From positions 3,851,501 to 3,915,500 of the forward strand of contig NZ_CP150667.1 of NCBI RefSeq assembly GCF_038024065.1: 64,000 nt of DNA. The letters run 5' to 3'. The number at the start of each line of letters is the position of its first letter. Positions within the stretch are counted from its first letter, which is position 1. The notes under the pieces were generated by a model, which did not search any database, had not been told where the DNA came from, and worked only from the letters and a program-made list of their open reading frames with translations. Position numbers and translations under genes: made by a program. Origin of the DNA: Polaribacter sejongensis. GTDB taxonomy: Bacteria > Bacteroidota > Bacteroidia > Flavobacteriales > Flavobacteriaceae. Shown here one piece after another: positions 1 through 8,584 of the stretch.

Positions 1-362
1 TTTTAACGGAAAAAGGTGCAAGAAGAGCATTGTTATTACCAGTTGGTGGTGCGTTTCACTCGCCAATGATGGAACCTGCAAGAGCAGAATTAGCGGCTGC
101 AATTGAAGCGACTGTATTTAGCAAACCTACTTGTGCTGTATACCAAAATGTAGTTGCCAAAGCGGTTACGAGTCCGGATGAAATTAAAGAAAACTTAATT
201 GCTCAGTTAACTGCACCAGTAAAATGGACGCAATGTGTACAAGCAATGATTGCTGATGGTGGAACGGAATTTATTGAGGTAGGACCTGGTAAAGTGTTAC
301 AAGGTTTAATGCGTAAGATTGATAGATCTGTTGCTGCTTCGGGAGCTGCATTAGCGGAATAG
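1..362 (+). CDS. fabD: Malonyl-CoA:ACP transacylase, C-terminal part
   Basis: This is the last 119 codons or so of FabD, which moves malonyl groups from CoA to acyl carrier protein for fatty acid synthesis in the cytoplasm. The 5' part lies outside the window and the reading frame runs from base 3. The fragment shows the family's GAFHSPMM segment, where the His (about residue 19 of the fragment) is the catalytic His, and the C-terminal block EFIEVGPGKVLQGLM. A strong terminator follows 25 bases after the stop. The same gene end, with its terminator, is found twice more as fragments further on (7415 and 8585), so this gene forms one border of the accessory island. The assignment is secure. Confidence 0.95.
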   Translation, partial: LTEKGARRALLLPVGGAFHSPMMEPARAELAAAIEATVFSKPTCAVYQNVVAKAVTSPDEIKENLIAQLTAPVKWTQCVQAMIADGGTEFIEVGPGKVLQGLMRKIDRSVAASGAALAE

Positions 363-387
363 ATTTTAACGAAATATTTAAATATTA

Positions 388-417
388 AAAAAACGAACTT
401 GTGAGAGTTCGTTTTTT
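388..417 (+). terminator. fabD rho-independent terminator
   Basis: Stem ACGAACT / AGTTCGT, extended by A/T pairs and followed by a T run. It ends the fabD transcript. Related hairpins lie after both fabD fragments at 7483 and 8654. Confidence 0.9.
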
Positions 418-442
418 TTTGTGGCCGAATTTTTGGTGTCGT

Positions 443-573
443 TAACGTGTTGGTATATGAAAAGTAGTAGAATAATAATGCTTTTACTTTCAGTTTATAC
501 ACAAAATAGTAGAAAAGCACAAACTTTGTAGCCCACACTTAACTGCTATTTTTTATATAACGTGTTGTGGTTT
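443..573. repeat. Island repeat R1, imperfect palindrome (cassette-end type)
   Basis: The outer arms GGTATATGAAAAGTAGT (near 452) and ACTGCTATTTTTTATATAAC (near 543) pair imperfectly, so the element can fold as a long bulged hairpin. Its right end GTTGTGGTTT (564-573) recurs inverted as AAACCACAAC at 2628-2637, on the far side of the cargo genes. It starts in GTTAACG just after the fabD terminator and ends 6 bases from the stop codon of the neighbouring gene. Sequence identity to R3 and R4 is low, but layout and folding agree. Confidence 0.6.
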
Positions 574-578
574 GTATA

Positions 579-956
579 TTATTCTATTTCAGTAATTGCA
601 ACAGTTTTAGTAAAGTGTTTTTTTTCAATTATAATTACAATATGCTTATTTAAATATACAGCTAAATCATAATTTCTAACTTTATCATTATCATAATAGG
701 CTCCAGATTTTTTTATTATTGTATTCATACAATATATTTTTGTTGGCTTTAAATTATACAAAGTGTCTGTAATAGATAGTGAAGTAAATTCTGCTGAATT
801 ATCATTGTCTTTAAATACAAAAATATGTTCTTTTTCTGTATAGTCAAATCCTTTTTTTAAGTATTTGCCATCTAGCTTTATAAATAAAGTATCTTTTACT
901 TTTTGAGAGAAACAAATAAAAGGAAGAAATAATATGACTAAAAATATTTTTTTCAT
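579..956 (-). CDS. Secreted protein of unknown function (island cargo)
   Basis: A 125-residue protein with a clear signal peptide: Met-Lys-Lys, then a hydrophobic stretch to about residue 17 (FLPFICFS). The rest is a polar, Lys- and Asp-rich domain that I do not recognise. Its start codon shares one base with the stop codon of the upstream HExxH lipoprotein gene (TAATG), so translation of the two is probably coupled and they form one cargo unit. A C-terminal repeat (R1) begins 6 bases after its stop. It is probably exported to the periplasm. It could be a partner or modulator of the upstream protein; this is inference from the overlap only. Confidence 0.7.
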   Translation of the reverse strand: MKKIFLVILFLPFICFSQKVKDTLFIKLDGKYLKKGFDYTEKEHIFVFKDNDNSAEFTSLSITDTLYNLKPTKIYCMNTIIKKSGAYYDNDKVRNYDLAVYLNKHIVIIIEKKHFTKTVAITEIE

Positions 957-2533
957 TACTTACAAAAGTTTTTAGTTAAGCCCGATAGGTTTGTATTAAT
1001 TGTATTATTTATTTTAATTGTGTCTTTACCTTTATCTAGCCAAGCTTGTAATTTATGGTTTTTTAATCCTTGCCATGCAAGCGCCTCATAAATATTATCT
1101 AAAGTATTTAATGGATAATTTTCTTTGTAATATTTTACCTCATTAGGTATTAATTTTTGATGAGTATTTTTTAGTGCTAATATCATTTCGTTTAAATATA
1201 ATTTAGCCATAGTCTCGTGTTGAGGGTCTGGTTTAAAGTTAACATTTTTAAAATGGTTAAACGTTTGTTTAAAATCTAAATCACCGTTTATTGAATATTT
1301 TGTATTTAATTTTCTAAACATATCTGCATGTATATATTCATGTAGTATAGTTCTTATGCCAGCTAATGAAGACATATTTGATAATCTTCCAGTACTAATA
1401 TTAATATTTATTAATGAAGAACCAGGTAGATACGTAGTTTTTCCATTAAGTTCAATATTAGTATTTTTTCTAAAAATTTTATCTTTTGAAGATATATTTA
1501 TGTTAAATTCAGAGTTTCCATTAAAATTAGCTAATAAATCTTTAACAAAATCATTACTATCTTTGGTTAAACTATCGTTTAAACACTCTGCTTTACCTGT
1601 AAGGTCAGAGGAATCAATATGATCTTCCAAATCCTTTACACAATCACCATTACTATTAGGAAATAACCCTGGTCCACAATAACTAATTGCATCATTAATA
1701 AAAGCAATTTTTTCTTCTTTTTCTCCAGTATTGTTAGTGCCTGTTTTTTTATAGATACCAGCACCATTTGGCCCAAATCTATTCATTTCGGGTAAACTAC
1801 CTCTAGTTATACAAATTTCCTCATAATCATACCCAGTTATTGTTGTACCGTGGTATACTATAAAAATTCCGTCTTCATCACTAGATATATTATACCAATC
1901 TGTATATTCTGTAACAAGTCTAACAGTTTCACAATTTGAATCGCTTTTAGCAAATGTTGATGTTGAAGATTCTTTTTTTGTTTTAAAAGGTGAATAGTGT
2001 GTTACATTACCTTTATCGACTTTTTTAGTATAGACAAAGTTTTTTTCTTTATCTACTAAATAAATGATACCAGAATAATTTTTAGAATTAGAGAATGAAA
2101 CTTCTGAATTAATTAAATGACTATTTTGGGTGTCTACATTTTGATAAAATTTGGCAGCAAAAAAATTAAAATCTCCTTCATTATTTTGAATGGCTACTAT
2201 TTTATATTTAGTATAATACCCTCCTTTTCGTTTAAGTTTGTTTAACTCATTGGGGTTCAATAAAGAAGTATAATTGACAGGAAGTTCGTAGTAAAATAAT
2301 TCTAAATCTTCGGAGTAGGATTTTACAGGGCTGCTAAAATCTACAGTAAATTAATAAGGAATTAAGTTGCTAAAATCATTTTGATTAAAGGTTTTTTGTA
2401 GTTGTTCAGAAATAGTGTTTTCCTGAACTAGTTGGTTTTCTTCTTTTTCACAATTCCAGAGTAATAATGAAATTCCAATGAAAAGAATTCTAGTTTTTAG
2501 AAGGTTGATTAATTTGTTTTTGTTCGTTTTCAT
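956..2533 (-). pseudogene. Lipoprotein with HExxH metallopeptidase-like motif, interrupted by an in-frame TAA
   Basis: Two open stretches, 2351-2533 (60 aa) and the part ending at 956, lie in the same frame and are separated by a single TAA at 2351-2353. The sequence continues without a frameshift after the stop (FTVDFSSPVKSYSEDLEL...), so the original product was about 525 residues. The N-terminus is a lipoprotein signal (LLLWNC, Cys near residue 28). The C-terminal third contains ILHEYIHADMF, an HExxH zinc-binding pattern, and a downstream Glu-rich helix. This looks like a cell-surface protein common in flavobacteria whose function is not known. It is either recently inactivated or read through the stop. 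The internal ATG at 2260 would give a 434-residue product without the lipid anchor. It is coupled to the next gene by TAATG. Confidence 0.75.
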
Positions 2534-2627
2534 ATATCGATATAAATTTAATGATTAATATTCGTTTTTTGTTATTTAACAAGCTGCAATTTTTGAATAT
2601 TCACTTCAGCTCATAGATGAGCCATAT

Positions 2628-2760
2628 AAACCACAACTCTAATAATATAAAATCATTCAATGTTTTATATCAGAAGTTAACGAAGTTAGCTTTTTAAAAA
2701 CTTAGAAGCAAATTAAATTAGTTCTTTTGTATTTGTTTTATGCAGATACTATTGTGTTTT
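2628..2760. repeat. Right boundary sequence RB1
   Basis: Related to 8324-8452 and 10791-10932. The shared core runs from CAACTCTAATAAT through TTTTATATCAGAAG to a hairpin AGTTAAC-GAA-GTTAGCT (near 2675-2691) and a T run. Homology continues for about 60 bases beyond it. It starts with AAACCACAAC, the inverted copy of the R1 end. The hairpin plus T run could stop plus-strand transcription. Confidence 0.75.
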
Positions 2761-2790
2761 ACTTTGCTAAGCATTTTAATAAAAAACACA

Positions 2791-2826
2791 AAAAAAAGCC
2801 CCAATTTCAAAATTGAAATTGGGGCT
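2791..2826 (-). terminator. Terminator of the M16 peptidase gene
   Basis: A 13-bp stem AGCCCCAATTTCA / TGAAATTGGGGCT, followed on the minus strand by a T run. It lies about 22 bases after the stop codon of the M16 gene. Confidence 0.9.
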
Positions 2827-2847
2827 TCTATAAAAATATTTTTAAAG

Positions 2848-5682
2848 CTAATTTTTTATTCTTTGTATTTTATTCAATAAAATTGGTTCTCCATAACCAA
2901 GTTCTTTCATTCTTTCTAGTTGAGTTTCTGCATCACCCACAACTAGCCAAATCATTTTATTAGGATTCACATATTTGTTAGCTAATGCTGTAATTTGTTC
3001 TTTAGTCATGTTGTTAACCGTATTTTCTTGGTCTTTTACATAATCTGCACTCCAACCATAATTACTAATATTAGACAACATATTTAGTTTTGCTCTAGAA
3101 GTTTCAAAAGCTCTTGCGTTACTTTTAATTAAGAAACTTTTTGTGGTTTCTAAATCTTTGTTAGAAAAAGTAGTTGGGTATTCTTCTAAAATTTGCTTTA
3201 CCAATTGAGCAGATTCTAAAGTAACATTAGAACGTACACTACTAGAAACGGTAAAAGCACCTTTTGCTTTTGTACCAGAAAATCCAGAACGAACTCCGTA
3301 CGTATATCCTTTTCCTTCACGTAATTCTTGCGTTAAACGAGAAGCAAAACCACCGCCACCTAAAATATAATTCATCACAGAAGCTGCGTAAAAATCTTTA
3401 TCCGTTGCCGCCAAAGCTGGAGCACCGAATTGTAAAACAGATTGTTTTGCATTCGGAATATCATAAAAATAAACAGCTGGTTTTGTTGGTGTATCTGGTG
3501 TTCTATAAGTTGGAATGGTAACTTCTTTAGCTTTCCAATTAGTGTTTAGTGTTGTTAAAGAAGCAATTACTTTTTCTTTAGAAATATCACCTACAACCAA
3601 CATTTTAGCAACAGAAGGAGAAATGTACTTGTTGTAATACGTTTTTAAATCTTCTATAGAAATGGTTTCTACAGATGTTGTTGTTCCTAAAATATTTTTA
3701 GAACGAATGTTGTCTTTTCCGTAAATTAATTGATTGTAAGCATTTCTTGCTACAGAATTAGGGCTCGCTTCTTGCTGACGTAAATTAGCAATCGTAGCTT
3801 TTTTAAGTAAATCGAATTCGTTTTCATCGAACCTTGGTTCTAATAAAATTTCTTGGGCTAAAGCCAATGTTTTATCATAGTTTTTAGCTAAAGTTGTTCC
3901 GCTTAAAGTTATGTTTTCAACATCTGAATAGACATAAATAGAAGCGCCTAATTCTTGAATAGCTTCTTCTAATTCTTTTACGCTTTTGTTTTTGGTCCCT
4001 TTATTTAATAAATCTGCAGTTAAGTTAGCAACACCTAACTTGTCCATAGATTCTAATAATTGGCCACCATCAATTGTAATATTGAATTGAACTAAAGGTA
4101 CTTCGTCATTTTCAATTCCAAAGATTCTTAAACCGTTTTCTAAACTACTTTCATATACTTTAGGAACTGCTAAAGATGGAGTTTCACCATAATTTGGTTC
4201 TACGCTTCTATCAAAAGTAGAAGGCGTTTTCTCATACGTTGCTGCAATTTTAGGGTCAAAATTTTCTTCTGCGCCTGTTACAATTTTTTCTTCAACAACA
4301 TCTGCTAATTCAGAATTTGTCAGCGCTAATTCGGCATTACTTTTAGGAACAAAACTTGTTGCTATGTAATTTTTATTTTTGATGTATGTATTATAAACAC
4401 GCATTACATCTGCTGTGGTAACAGATAATGTTCTCTTAATATCTTCTGTAACAAAGCCAGGGTTGCCTAAATAGGTATTGTATGATGCTAAATTTGTCCC
4501 TTTACCTAAAACGCTAGAAAGTCCTGCGTAAAAATTAGTTTCCTGACCTGCTTTTATTCTGTTTAAATCTTTTTCTGAAATTCCTTCAGTTTCAAACTGT
4601 GCCAATCCTTTTTCAACTCCAGCTTTTACATCGTCTAATTTTACATTATTAAAAGCTCTTATCGAAATCTGAATTTCTCCTGCCAATTCAGAATTTCTAC
4701 TGTACATACCTGTTCTAGATGTCAATTTTAAATCATCAACTAAAACTTGATTAAGAGGTGCAGATTTACCATCTGTTAAATATTGAGACAATACATCTAG
4801 CGCATAAGAGTCTGGATTGTATTGCTCTACAGTTGGCCAAACCATTGTTAATTGCGGAACTCTGGCAAAGTTATCTTCGTAATATAAAAACTTGGTTTCT
4901 TTAACAATACCAGGTCGTTTAGTTAATGCAGGTATTTCTTCTTTTCCTTTTGGTATTTCATCAAAATATTTGTGAACCCATTCTGTAGCTTGTGCAATAT
5001 CTATATCTCCAGACAAGACTAAAGTAGCATTGTTTGGTACATACCATTTCTTATAAAAATCTTTTACGTCTTGTAAGGTTGCATTTTGTAAGTCTTCTAA
5101 AGAGCCAATAACTTGCCAGTTATATGGATGGTCTTTTGGGTATAAGTTTTTACCAATTACATATTGGTTATGTCCATACGGTCTGTTGTCTATACTTTGT
5201 CTTTTTTCGTTTTTTACTACTTGTTTTTCTTTTGATAAAACGGGGTCTGTAACTGTGTTTATAAAATAGCCTAATTTATCTGCTTCTGCCCAAATCATTT
5301 TTTCTAGACCATCTTTTGGTACCGTTTGTAAGTAGTTTGTTCTGTCTCTAGAAGTAGATCCATTAGCACCAGAACCACCAATTCTTGCACTCATTTTATC
5401 CAATCCACCTTTTCCTAAATTTTCTGATTCTAAGAATAGTAAATGTTCAAATAAATGAGCAAAACCAGTTCTACCTTCCACTTCTCTTGCAGATCCAACA
5501 TGAACCATTAGTTCTACTGCTACCACTGGGTCTGATTTATCTACATGAAAAACAACACCTAAGCCGTTTTCTAGTTCAATTTTTTTATAATTGATACTCA
5601 GTTCTGGTGTTTTTTCTTCGGATGATTTTTTACAACTTAATAAGCAAGTTGTTGCTAAGAATACAAGTAATATTTTTTTCAT
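2848..5682 (-). CDS. M16 family zinc metallopeptidase, lipoprotein, two fused halves
   Basis: A 944-residue peptidase of the pitrilysin/insulinase-like family. The inverted zinc motif HLFEH is at residues 76-80, in the context GRTGFAHLFEHLLF. The protein contains two M16 halves: the N-terminal active one, and a C-terminal one with the typical FGAPA...GGGGFASRLTQELREGKGYTYG segment. The start is set at 5682 because MKKILLVFLATTCLLSC is a lipoprotein signal with Cys17; the longer frame to 5820 only adds AT-rich upstream sequence. It probably sits in the outer or inner membrane facing the periplasm and degrades peptides. It lies between boundary RB1 and a radical-SAM gene fragment, so whether it belongs to the original locus or was brought in is unclear. 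Confidence 0.93.
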   Translation of the reverse strand: MKKILLVFLATTCLLSCKKSSEEKTPELSINYKKIELENGLGVVFHVDKSDPVVAVELMVHVGSAREVEGRTGFAHLFEHLLFLESENLGKGGLDKMSARIGGSGANGSTSRDRTNYLQTVPKDGLEKMIWAEADKLGYFINTVTDPVLSKEKQVVKNEKRQSIDNRPYGHNQYVIGKNLYPKDHPYNWQVIGSLEDLQNATLQDVKDFYKKWYVPNNATLVLSGDIDIAQATEWVHKYFDEIPKGKEEIPALTKRPGIVKETKFLYYEDNFARVPQLTMVWPTVEQYNPDSYALDVLSQYLTDGKSAPLNQVLVDDLKLTSRTGMYSRNSELAGEIQISIRAFNNVKLDDVKAGVEKGLAQFETEGISEKDLNRIKAGQETNFYAGLSSVLGKGTNLASYNTYLGNPGFVTEDIKRTLSVTTADVMRVYNTYIKNKNYIATSFVPKSNAELALTNSELADVVEEKIVTGAEENFDPKIAATYEKTPSTFDRSVEPNYGETPSLAVPKVYESSLENGLRIFGIENDEVPLVQFNITIDGGQLLESMDKLGVANLTADLLNKGTKNKSVKELEEAIQELGASIYVYSDVENITLSGTTLAKNYDKTLALAQEILLEPRFDENEFDLLKKATIANLRQQEASPNSVARNAYNQLIYGKDNIRSKNILGTTTSVETISIEDLKTYYNKYISPSVAKMLVVGDISKEKVIASLTTLNTNWKAKEVTIPTYRTPDTPTKPAVYFYDIPNAKQSVLQFGAPALAATDKDFYAASVMNYILGGGGFASRLTQELREGKGYTYGVRSGFSGTKAKGAFTVSSSVRSNVTLESAQLVKQILEEYPTTFSNKDLETTKSFLIKSNARAFETSRAKLNMLSNISNYGWSADYVKDQENTVNNMTKEQITALANKYVNPNKMIWLVVGDAETQLERMKELGYGEPILLNKIQRIKN

Positions 5683-5758
5683 TTTGGTTGATTTTAAGCT
5701 TTTAAAAATACTATTATTTATTGATGAGCATATTTTTGTGTTGTTAAATATAATGCAA

Positions 5759-5789
5759 AAAAAAATCCTAAACTTTAGTTTAGAATTTT
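5759..5789 (-). terminator. Terminator after the 64-aa gene
   Basis: Stem CTAAACT/AGTTTAG with flanking A/T pairs, followed on the minus strand by an unbroken T run of about nine bases. It separates the small gene at 5795 from the M16 gene. Confidence 0.7.
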
Positions 5790-5794
5790 GAATA

Positions 5795-5989
5795 TTATTT
5801 AGATAAAACGCAGTCTTCACAAGCTTTAATTTCTCCGTAATATGTTTCTCTATATTTGTGTACCGTTTCTATAGGTATGATATTAAATAATCTTTTTTGA
5901 ATGTAGGTTACATTGGTGTGTAGTTTTCCCATTTTGGGCGTAAATCGTTTTTCTAAGCGTGTTTTTCTTTTAATTTTAATCAGTTTCAT
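5795..5989 (-). CDS. Small basic protein with C-terminal CxxC, unknown function
   Basis: The 64-residue product begins MKLIKIKRKTRLEKRF and is strongly basic in its first 25 residues. It ends with KACEDCVLSK, a CxxC pair that might bind a metal or be redox active. There is no signal peptide or membrane segment. The start at 5989 is preferred over 6004 because a Lys-rich MKLIK start is typical; neither has a convincing ribosome-binding site, which is common in this group. A clear terminator directly after the stop supports a real gene. I do not recognise the family. Confidence 0.6.
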   Translation of the reverse strand: MKLIKIKRKTRLEKRFTPKMGKLHTNVTYIQKRLFNIIPIETVHKYRETYYGEIKACEDCVLSK

Positions 5990-6004
5990 GTTTTCTAGTA
6001 TCAT

Positions 6005-6468
6005 TAATAAATCGGCTGCAAATTTATTATGATTTGAAAGGGCTGTCTATTTATAACTGTTAAAATCCGATAAAAGGGTGAAGAAACATGAATATGTAAA
6101 ACATTACAAGTAGGTTTTATGGATATGATATTCTAAGGGTGATATAATTATCATATAAGAACATTAAAAAGCAGGAAACTGATTGAAAATCGTGAGAATT
6201 ACTTGTAATTAATGGTTTTTGTTTCTTGTTTGGGTGAATTATGAACTGTTTTTGTAAATTTACTAAAACTTAGCTATAAATTATTTGTCAAATAATCAAT
6301 CAGATTTAGATAGAGATTTTTTTCCACCTTTATTTTCTTTTATGATCATACTTCATAAAATAGGGGATTGATGTACCTATTAAATATTCTAAACTTATGA
6401 ATTAAGCAGCAAAACGAGTTTTAATTATTACTGATGTCGTAAATTGTTTACAAATAATAAGTTACTCG
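6005..6468. other. Intergenic stretch with no gene found
   Basis: AT-rich. I see no reading frame with gene-like composition, no clear terminator hairpin and no copy of the island repeats. It may contain decayed sequence. Confidence 0.5.
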
Positions 6469-7143
6469 TTATTCATTCTCATAATCATGTACAAATATGA
6501 TGAAAGGACTGCTAGCCATTAAGTTCGGGTTTGTTCCTTCAATTCCTTCGGGAATTGGTTGGTTGCGTGTTTCGTAGTACTTTTTCCAACTAGGCATAGG
6601 GTTTCCTGTGCTGTCGTTAAATGTCATTGGTTGTGTAAGAAAAGGAATAGAATCTTTAGGTAGGTCTTGAGAAGAAAACATTTTATAAACTAATTCGGAA
6701 CAATAATAAGAATTGTCATCCCATAAAAAAATCTCATCATAAGGTGTTTTTATTCTTTCAATACCATAGGCTATTGCTTTAGAAATATAAGGCTGGTAAT
6801 AACTATCTAGTCTAGCCACTGTGGTTTGAGATTTATTGAGTTTATTTTTATTTCTATTCAGAAACTTTTGCAATGGAGTCTGACGAATACCTTCTTTTGG
6901 TATCGCTTCTACTACAAACCATTCTTTATTTTTTTGCATTGCCATACCAACATGCGAATAGTTTTTAGAAACTGAAGTTGCCGTTACGTTTTTAATAGCA
7001 TTGTCTATTTCACCTGTTCCTGTGTTTTGAAATAGTAAGTCTCCTTGTTGCAGTTCAAATTTATTCTTTTGACTAGTTTTGCAACTGAATAAAATTAAAG
7101 AGAGTATAAGGAAAGGATAAGTCTGATTTAAGATTTTATTCAT
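6469..7143 (-). CDS. YiiX-like permuted NlpC/P60 lipoprotein
   Basis: The 224-residue protein has a lipoprotein signal (LILFSC, Cys21) followed by a domain with the order His then Cys. The likely catalytic His64 lies in YSHVGM and the likely nucleophile Cys148 in YYCSELVYKMF. The segment QQGDLLFQ near residue 32 is typical of the YiiX/YaeF group of permuted papain-fold enzymes. Members are thought to be peptidases or amidases acting on cell-wall or lipid substrates; the substrate here is unknown. It has no close partner in its transcript, and a radical-SAM gene fragment lies 108 bases upstream of its start. Confidence 0.85.
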   Translation of the reverse strand: MNKILNQTYPFLILSLILFSCKTSQKNKFELQQGDLLFQNTGTGEIDNAIKNVTATSVSKNYSHVGMAMQKNKEWFVVEAIPKEGIRQTPLQKFLNRNKNKLNKSQTTVARLDSYYQPYISKAIAYGIERIKTPYDEIFLWDDNSYYCSELVYKMFSSQDLPKDSIPFLTQPMTFNDSTGNPMPSWKKYYETRNQPIPEGIEGTNPNLMASSPFIIFVHDYENE

Positions 7144-7251
7144 GATTTATTGTTGTTAAATTTAGGAATCGCAAAATTACAACGAACTAAATAGATCTAG
7201 AATTATTTTAGATTTTTATTTTAACGATTAATCATACCAAGTATGTTTCTG

Positions 7252-7392
7252 CTATTTTTTTAAACTAACATTTACAACTTGTTTAATATTCTCAATCTCC
7301 GTATAATCCTTCCCTTGCCAAATATTTTCTAACTCCAGTTGTTTGTCAATTTGGGCAACCATTTCAAAATTTTTAAGTCCGCTGTGTTTTGG
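7252..7392 (-). pseudogene. 3' fragment of the radical-SAM gene, first copy
   Basis: It translates without a stop to 46 residues: GLKNFEMVAQIDKQLELENI, then WQGKDY. This matches the C-terminus of the intact gene at 10933 up to WQGK, but then has a different, longer tail ending SLKK. It therefore comes from a different allele rather than being a simple local copy. It is joined to a fabD fragment a few bases further on. Confidence 0.85.
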
Positions 7393-7414
7393 TTAAATAC
7401 TAAGATTTAAAAAT

Positions 7415-7477
7415 GTTGCAATCGAATTTATAGAAGTTGGATATGGGGAGTTATTGAAATGTTTAATGAGTCTTTAA
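7415..7477 (+). pseudogene. fabD: 3' fragment of fabD, first copy
   Basis: The frame reads AIEFIEVGYGELLKCLMSL then stop. It aligns with TEFIEVGPGKVLQGLMRK in the intact FabD at the window start. The last 14 or so residues of FabD are missing. A fabD-type terminator follows directly. Confidence 0.75.
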
Positions 7478-7482
7478 AATGA

Positions 7483-7512
7483 AAAAACGAACAAGAAAGA
7501 GTTCGTTTTTAT
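7483..7512 (+). terminator. fabD-type terminator, first extra copy
   Basis: Stem AAAAACGAAC / GTTCGTTTTT, the same hairpin as after the intact fabD with a different loop. The sequence after it also matches the fabD flank up to TCGTTAACG. Confidence 0.85.
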
Positions 7513-7534
7513 TTTTGTGATTGATTTTCGGTTT

Positions 7535-7732
7535 CGTTAACGGATTGGTATAAGAAACGTAGGGCAGTAGATAAGCACTATCGTTTCGGGTTTAACACTT
7601 AGCTAAATATAAATATTTTGATTTTATATTTTCGGATTTAAATGCCAAATTTTATATTTAGCGGACTTTGTAAATAAACACAGAACTTTGGAATTAAGAC
7701 AAAAGCCCTATGCTTTTTATACATTGTTGGCA
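7535..7732. repeat. Island repeat R2, imperfect palindrome
   Basis: Outer arms GTATAAGAAACGTAGGGC (near 7548) and the complement of GCCCTATGCTTTTTATAC (near 7705-7722) pair with one gap. As in R1 and R3 it begins in TCGTTAACG after a fabD-type terminator. It ends near the 3' end of the cargo gene at 7760. The middle part differs from the other copies. Confidence 0.6.
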
Positions 7733-7759
7733 TTTCGTTGTTTTTATTCCGATTTTTAA

Positions 7760-7927
7760 TTATTCAGTTGAGTTTTGTTTTTTGAATGGAATCCATTTTA
7801 AAATTAATCCTAAACCTACAGCACATAAAAATCCTGAAGCTGTCTTCATAAAACTATTATCAAGTAATAAATATGCTATAATTGCGAAAATCAAAACTGC
7901 AATTCCCTTAATTTGTGATTTATTCAT
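7760..7927 (-). CDS. 55-aa membrane protein of unknown function (island cargo)
   Basis: Begins MNKSQIKGIAVLIF and ends KKQNSTE. Two hydrophobic segments, about residues 8-22 and 31-46, predict two membrane passes with a short polar loop (DNSFMKT) between them. It is on the minus strand, in the same orientation as the other cargo genes, with its stop about 28 bases from repeat R2. The family is not recognised. The composition is fully gene-like, and the opposite-strand frame over the same bases is not. Confidence 0.65.
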   Translation of the reverse strand: MNKSQIKGIAVLIFAIIAYLLLDNSFMKTASGFLCAVGLGLILKWIPFKKQNSTE

Positions 7928-8102
7928 AATGTTATTTTTTCTAATTTATAATATTTTTCAATTCCGCAAACTTTCTAAATTCCGATTTTGAGTGATAATT
8001 CCGCCAATTTAATTTTCAGAGTTTGAGTAAATTCACACGTTTTGCAATTCCCACAATTCATAAATTTAATTTTGTTGACGAGCGAGAGAGTGTTCATAAT
8101 TT

Positions 8103-8276
8103 TTATGCTGTACTTTTCTTCTTTTTTAAGGTAAATAATAGTGAAATAACACAAATTATTACAATACCAATTGGATTTACTTTTGAGTTTTCAAATTTTA
8201 TAAACTCAAAAAAAATATTTAAACCAAAAAATAATAATCCTAAACTTTGTATAATTACAAATATCTTATTTTTCAT
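8103..8276 (-). CDS. 57-aa membrane protein of unknown function (island cargo)
   Basis: Starts MKNKIFVIIQSLGLLFFG and ends LKKKKSTA. Two hydrophobic segments (about residues 5-25 and 36-50) are separated by a short charged loop, FIKFENSKVNP; the Lys run at the end suggests both ends lie in the cytoplasm. Size and plan match the gene at 7760 although the sequences are not alike. A similar motif (TGAGTGAT, then CCGCCAATT or TCGCCAATT on the plus strand) lies upstream of both starts. No function can be assigned. Confidence 0.65.
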   Translation of the reverse strand: MKNKIFVIIQSLGLLFFGLNIFFEFIKFENSKVNPIGIVIICVISLLFTLKKKKSTA

Positions 8277-8323
8277 ACTTTTTTATTTTGTGTTGAGTGA
8301 TTTCGCCAATTACTTGCAACTCT

Positions 8324-8452
8324 TATGATATTAAATCATTGCAATGTTTTATATCAGAAGCTAACGAAGTTAGCTTTTTTTAATTTTAGAATCAAACTAA
8401 ATTAACTCTTTTGTGGTTGTTTTTAAGCTGAAAATTAGAGTGTTTTTTATAC
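8324..8452. repeat. Right boundary sequence RB2
   Basis: Nearly identical to 10791-10932 and related to RB1. It contains the perfect hairpin AAGCTAAC-GAA-GTTAGCTT (8358-8376) followed by T residues, then the sequence that normally lies just downstream of the radical-SAM stop codon. Confidence 0.85.
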
Positions 8453-8563
8453 TTAATTTTTCAAATAAGATGTATAATTCTTCCCTTACCAAATATTTTC
8501 TGACTCCAGTTGTTTGTCAATTTGGGCAACCATTTCAAAGTTTTTAAATCCATTGTATTTTGG
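8453..8563 (-). pseudogene. 3' fragment of the radical-SAM gene, second copy
   Basis: The frame reads FKNFEMVAQIDKQLESENIW, an internal TAA, then GKNYTSYLKN and the normal stop. Its end is identical to the intact protein's C-terminus (NYTSYLKN), unlike the first fragment. The internal stop (where the intact gene has a CAA Gln codon) shows decay. Confidence 0.9.
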
Positions 8564-8584
8564 GCAAATAGTAAGATTTAAAAA

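Noticed and set aside
203..538. Minus-strand open frame over the fabD end and repeat R1
   Set aside because: Lies antisense to fabD, its terminator and the repeat; the protein is low in complexity and not gene-like.
5683..5820. N-terminal extension of the M16 peptidase
   Set aside because: The lipoprotein signal begins exactly at the Met at 5682; the extension is AT-rich leader sequence containing a terminator.
7710..8328. Two plus-strand open frames (93 and 101 residues) in the second unit
   Set aside because: They cover the minus-strand membrane protein genes at 7760 and 8103, which have better starts, hydrophobic pattern and orientation shared with all other cargo.
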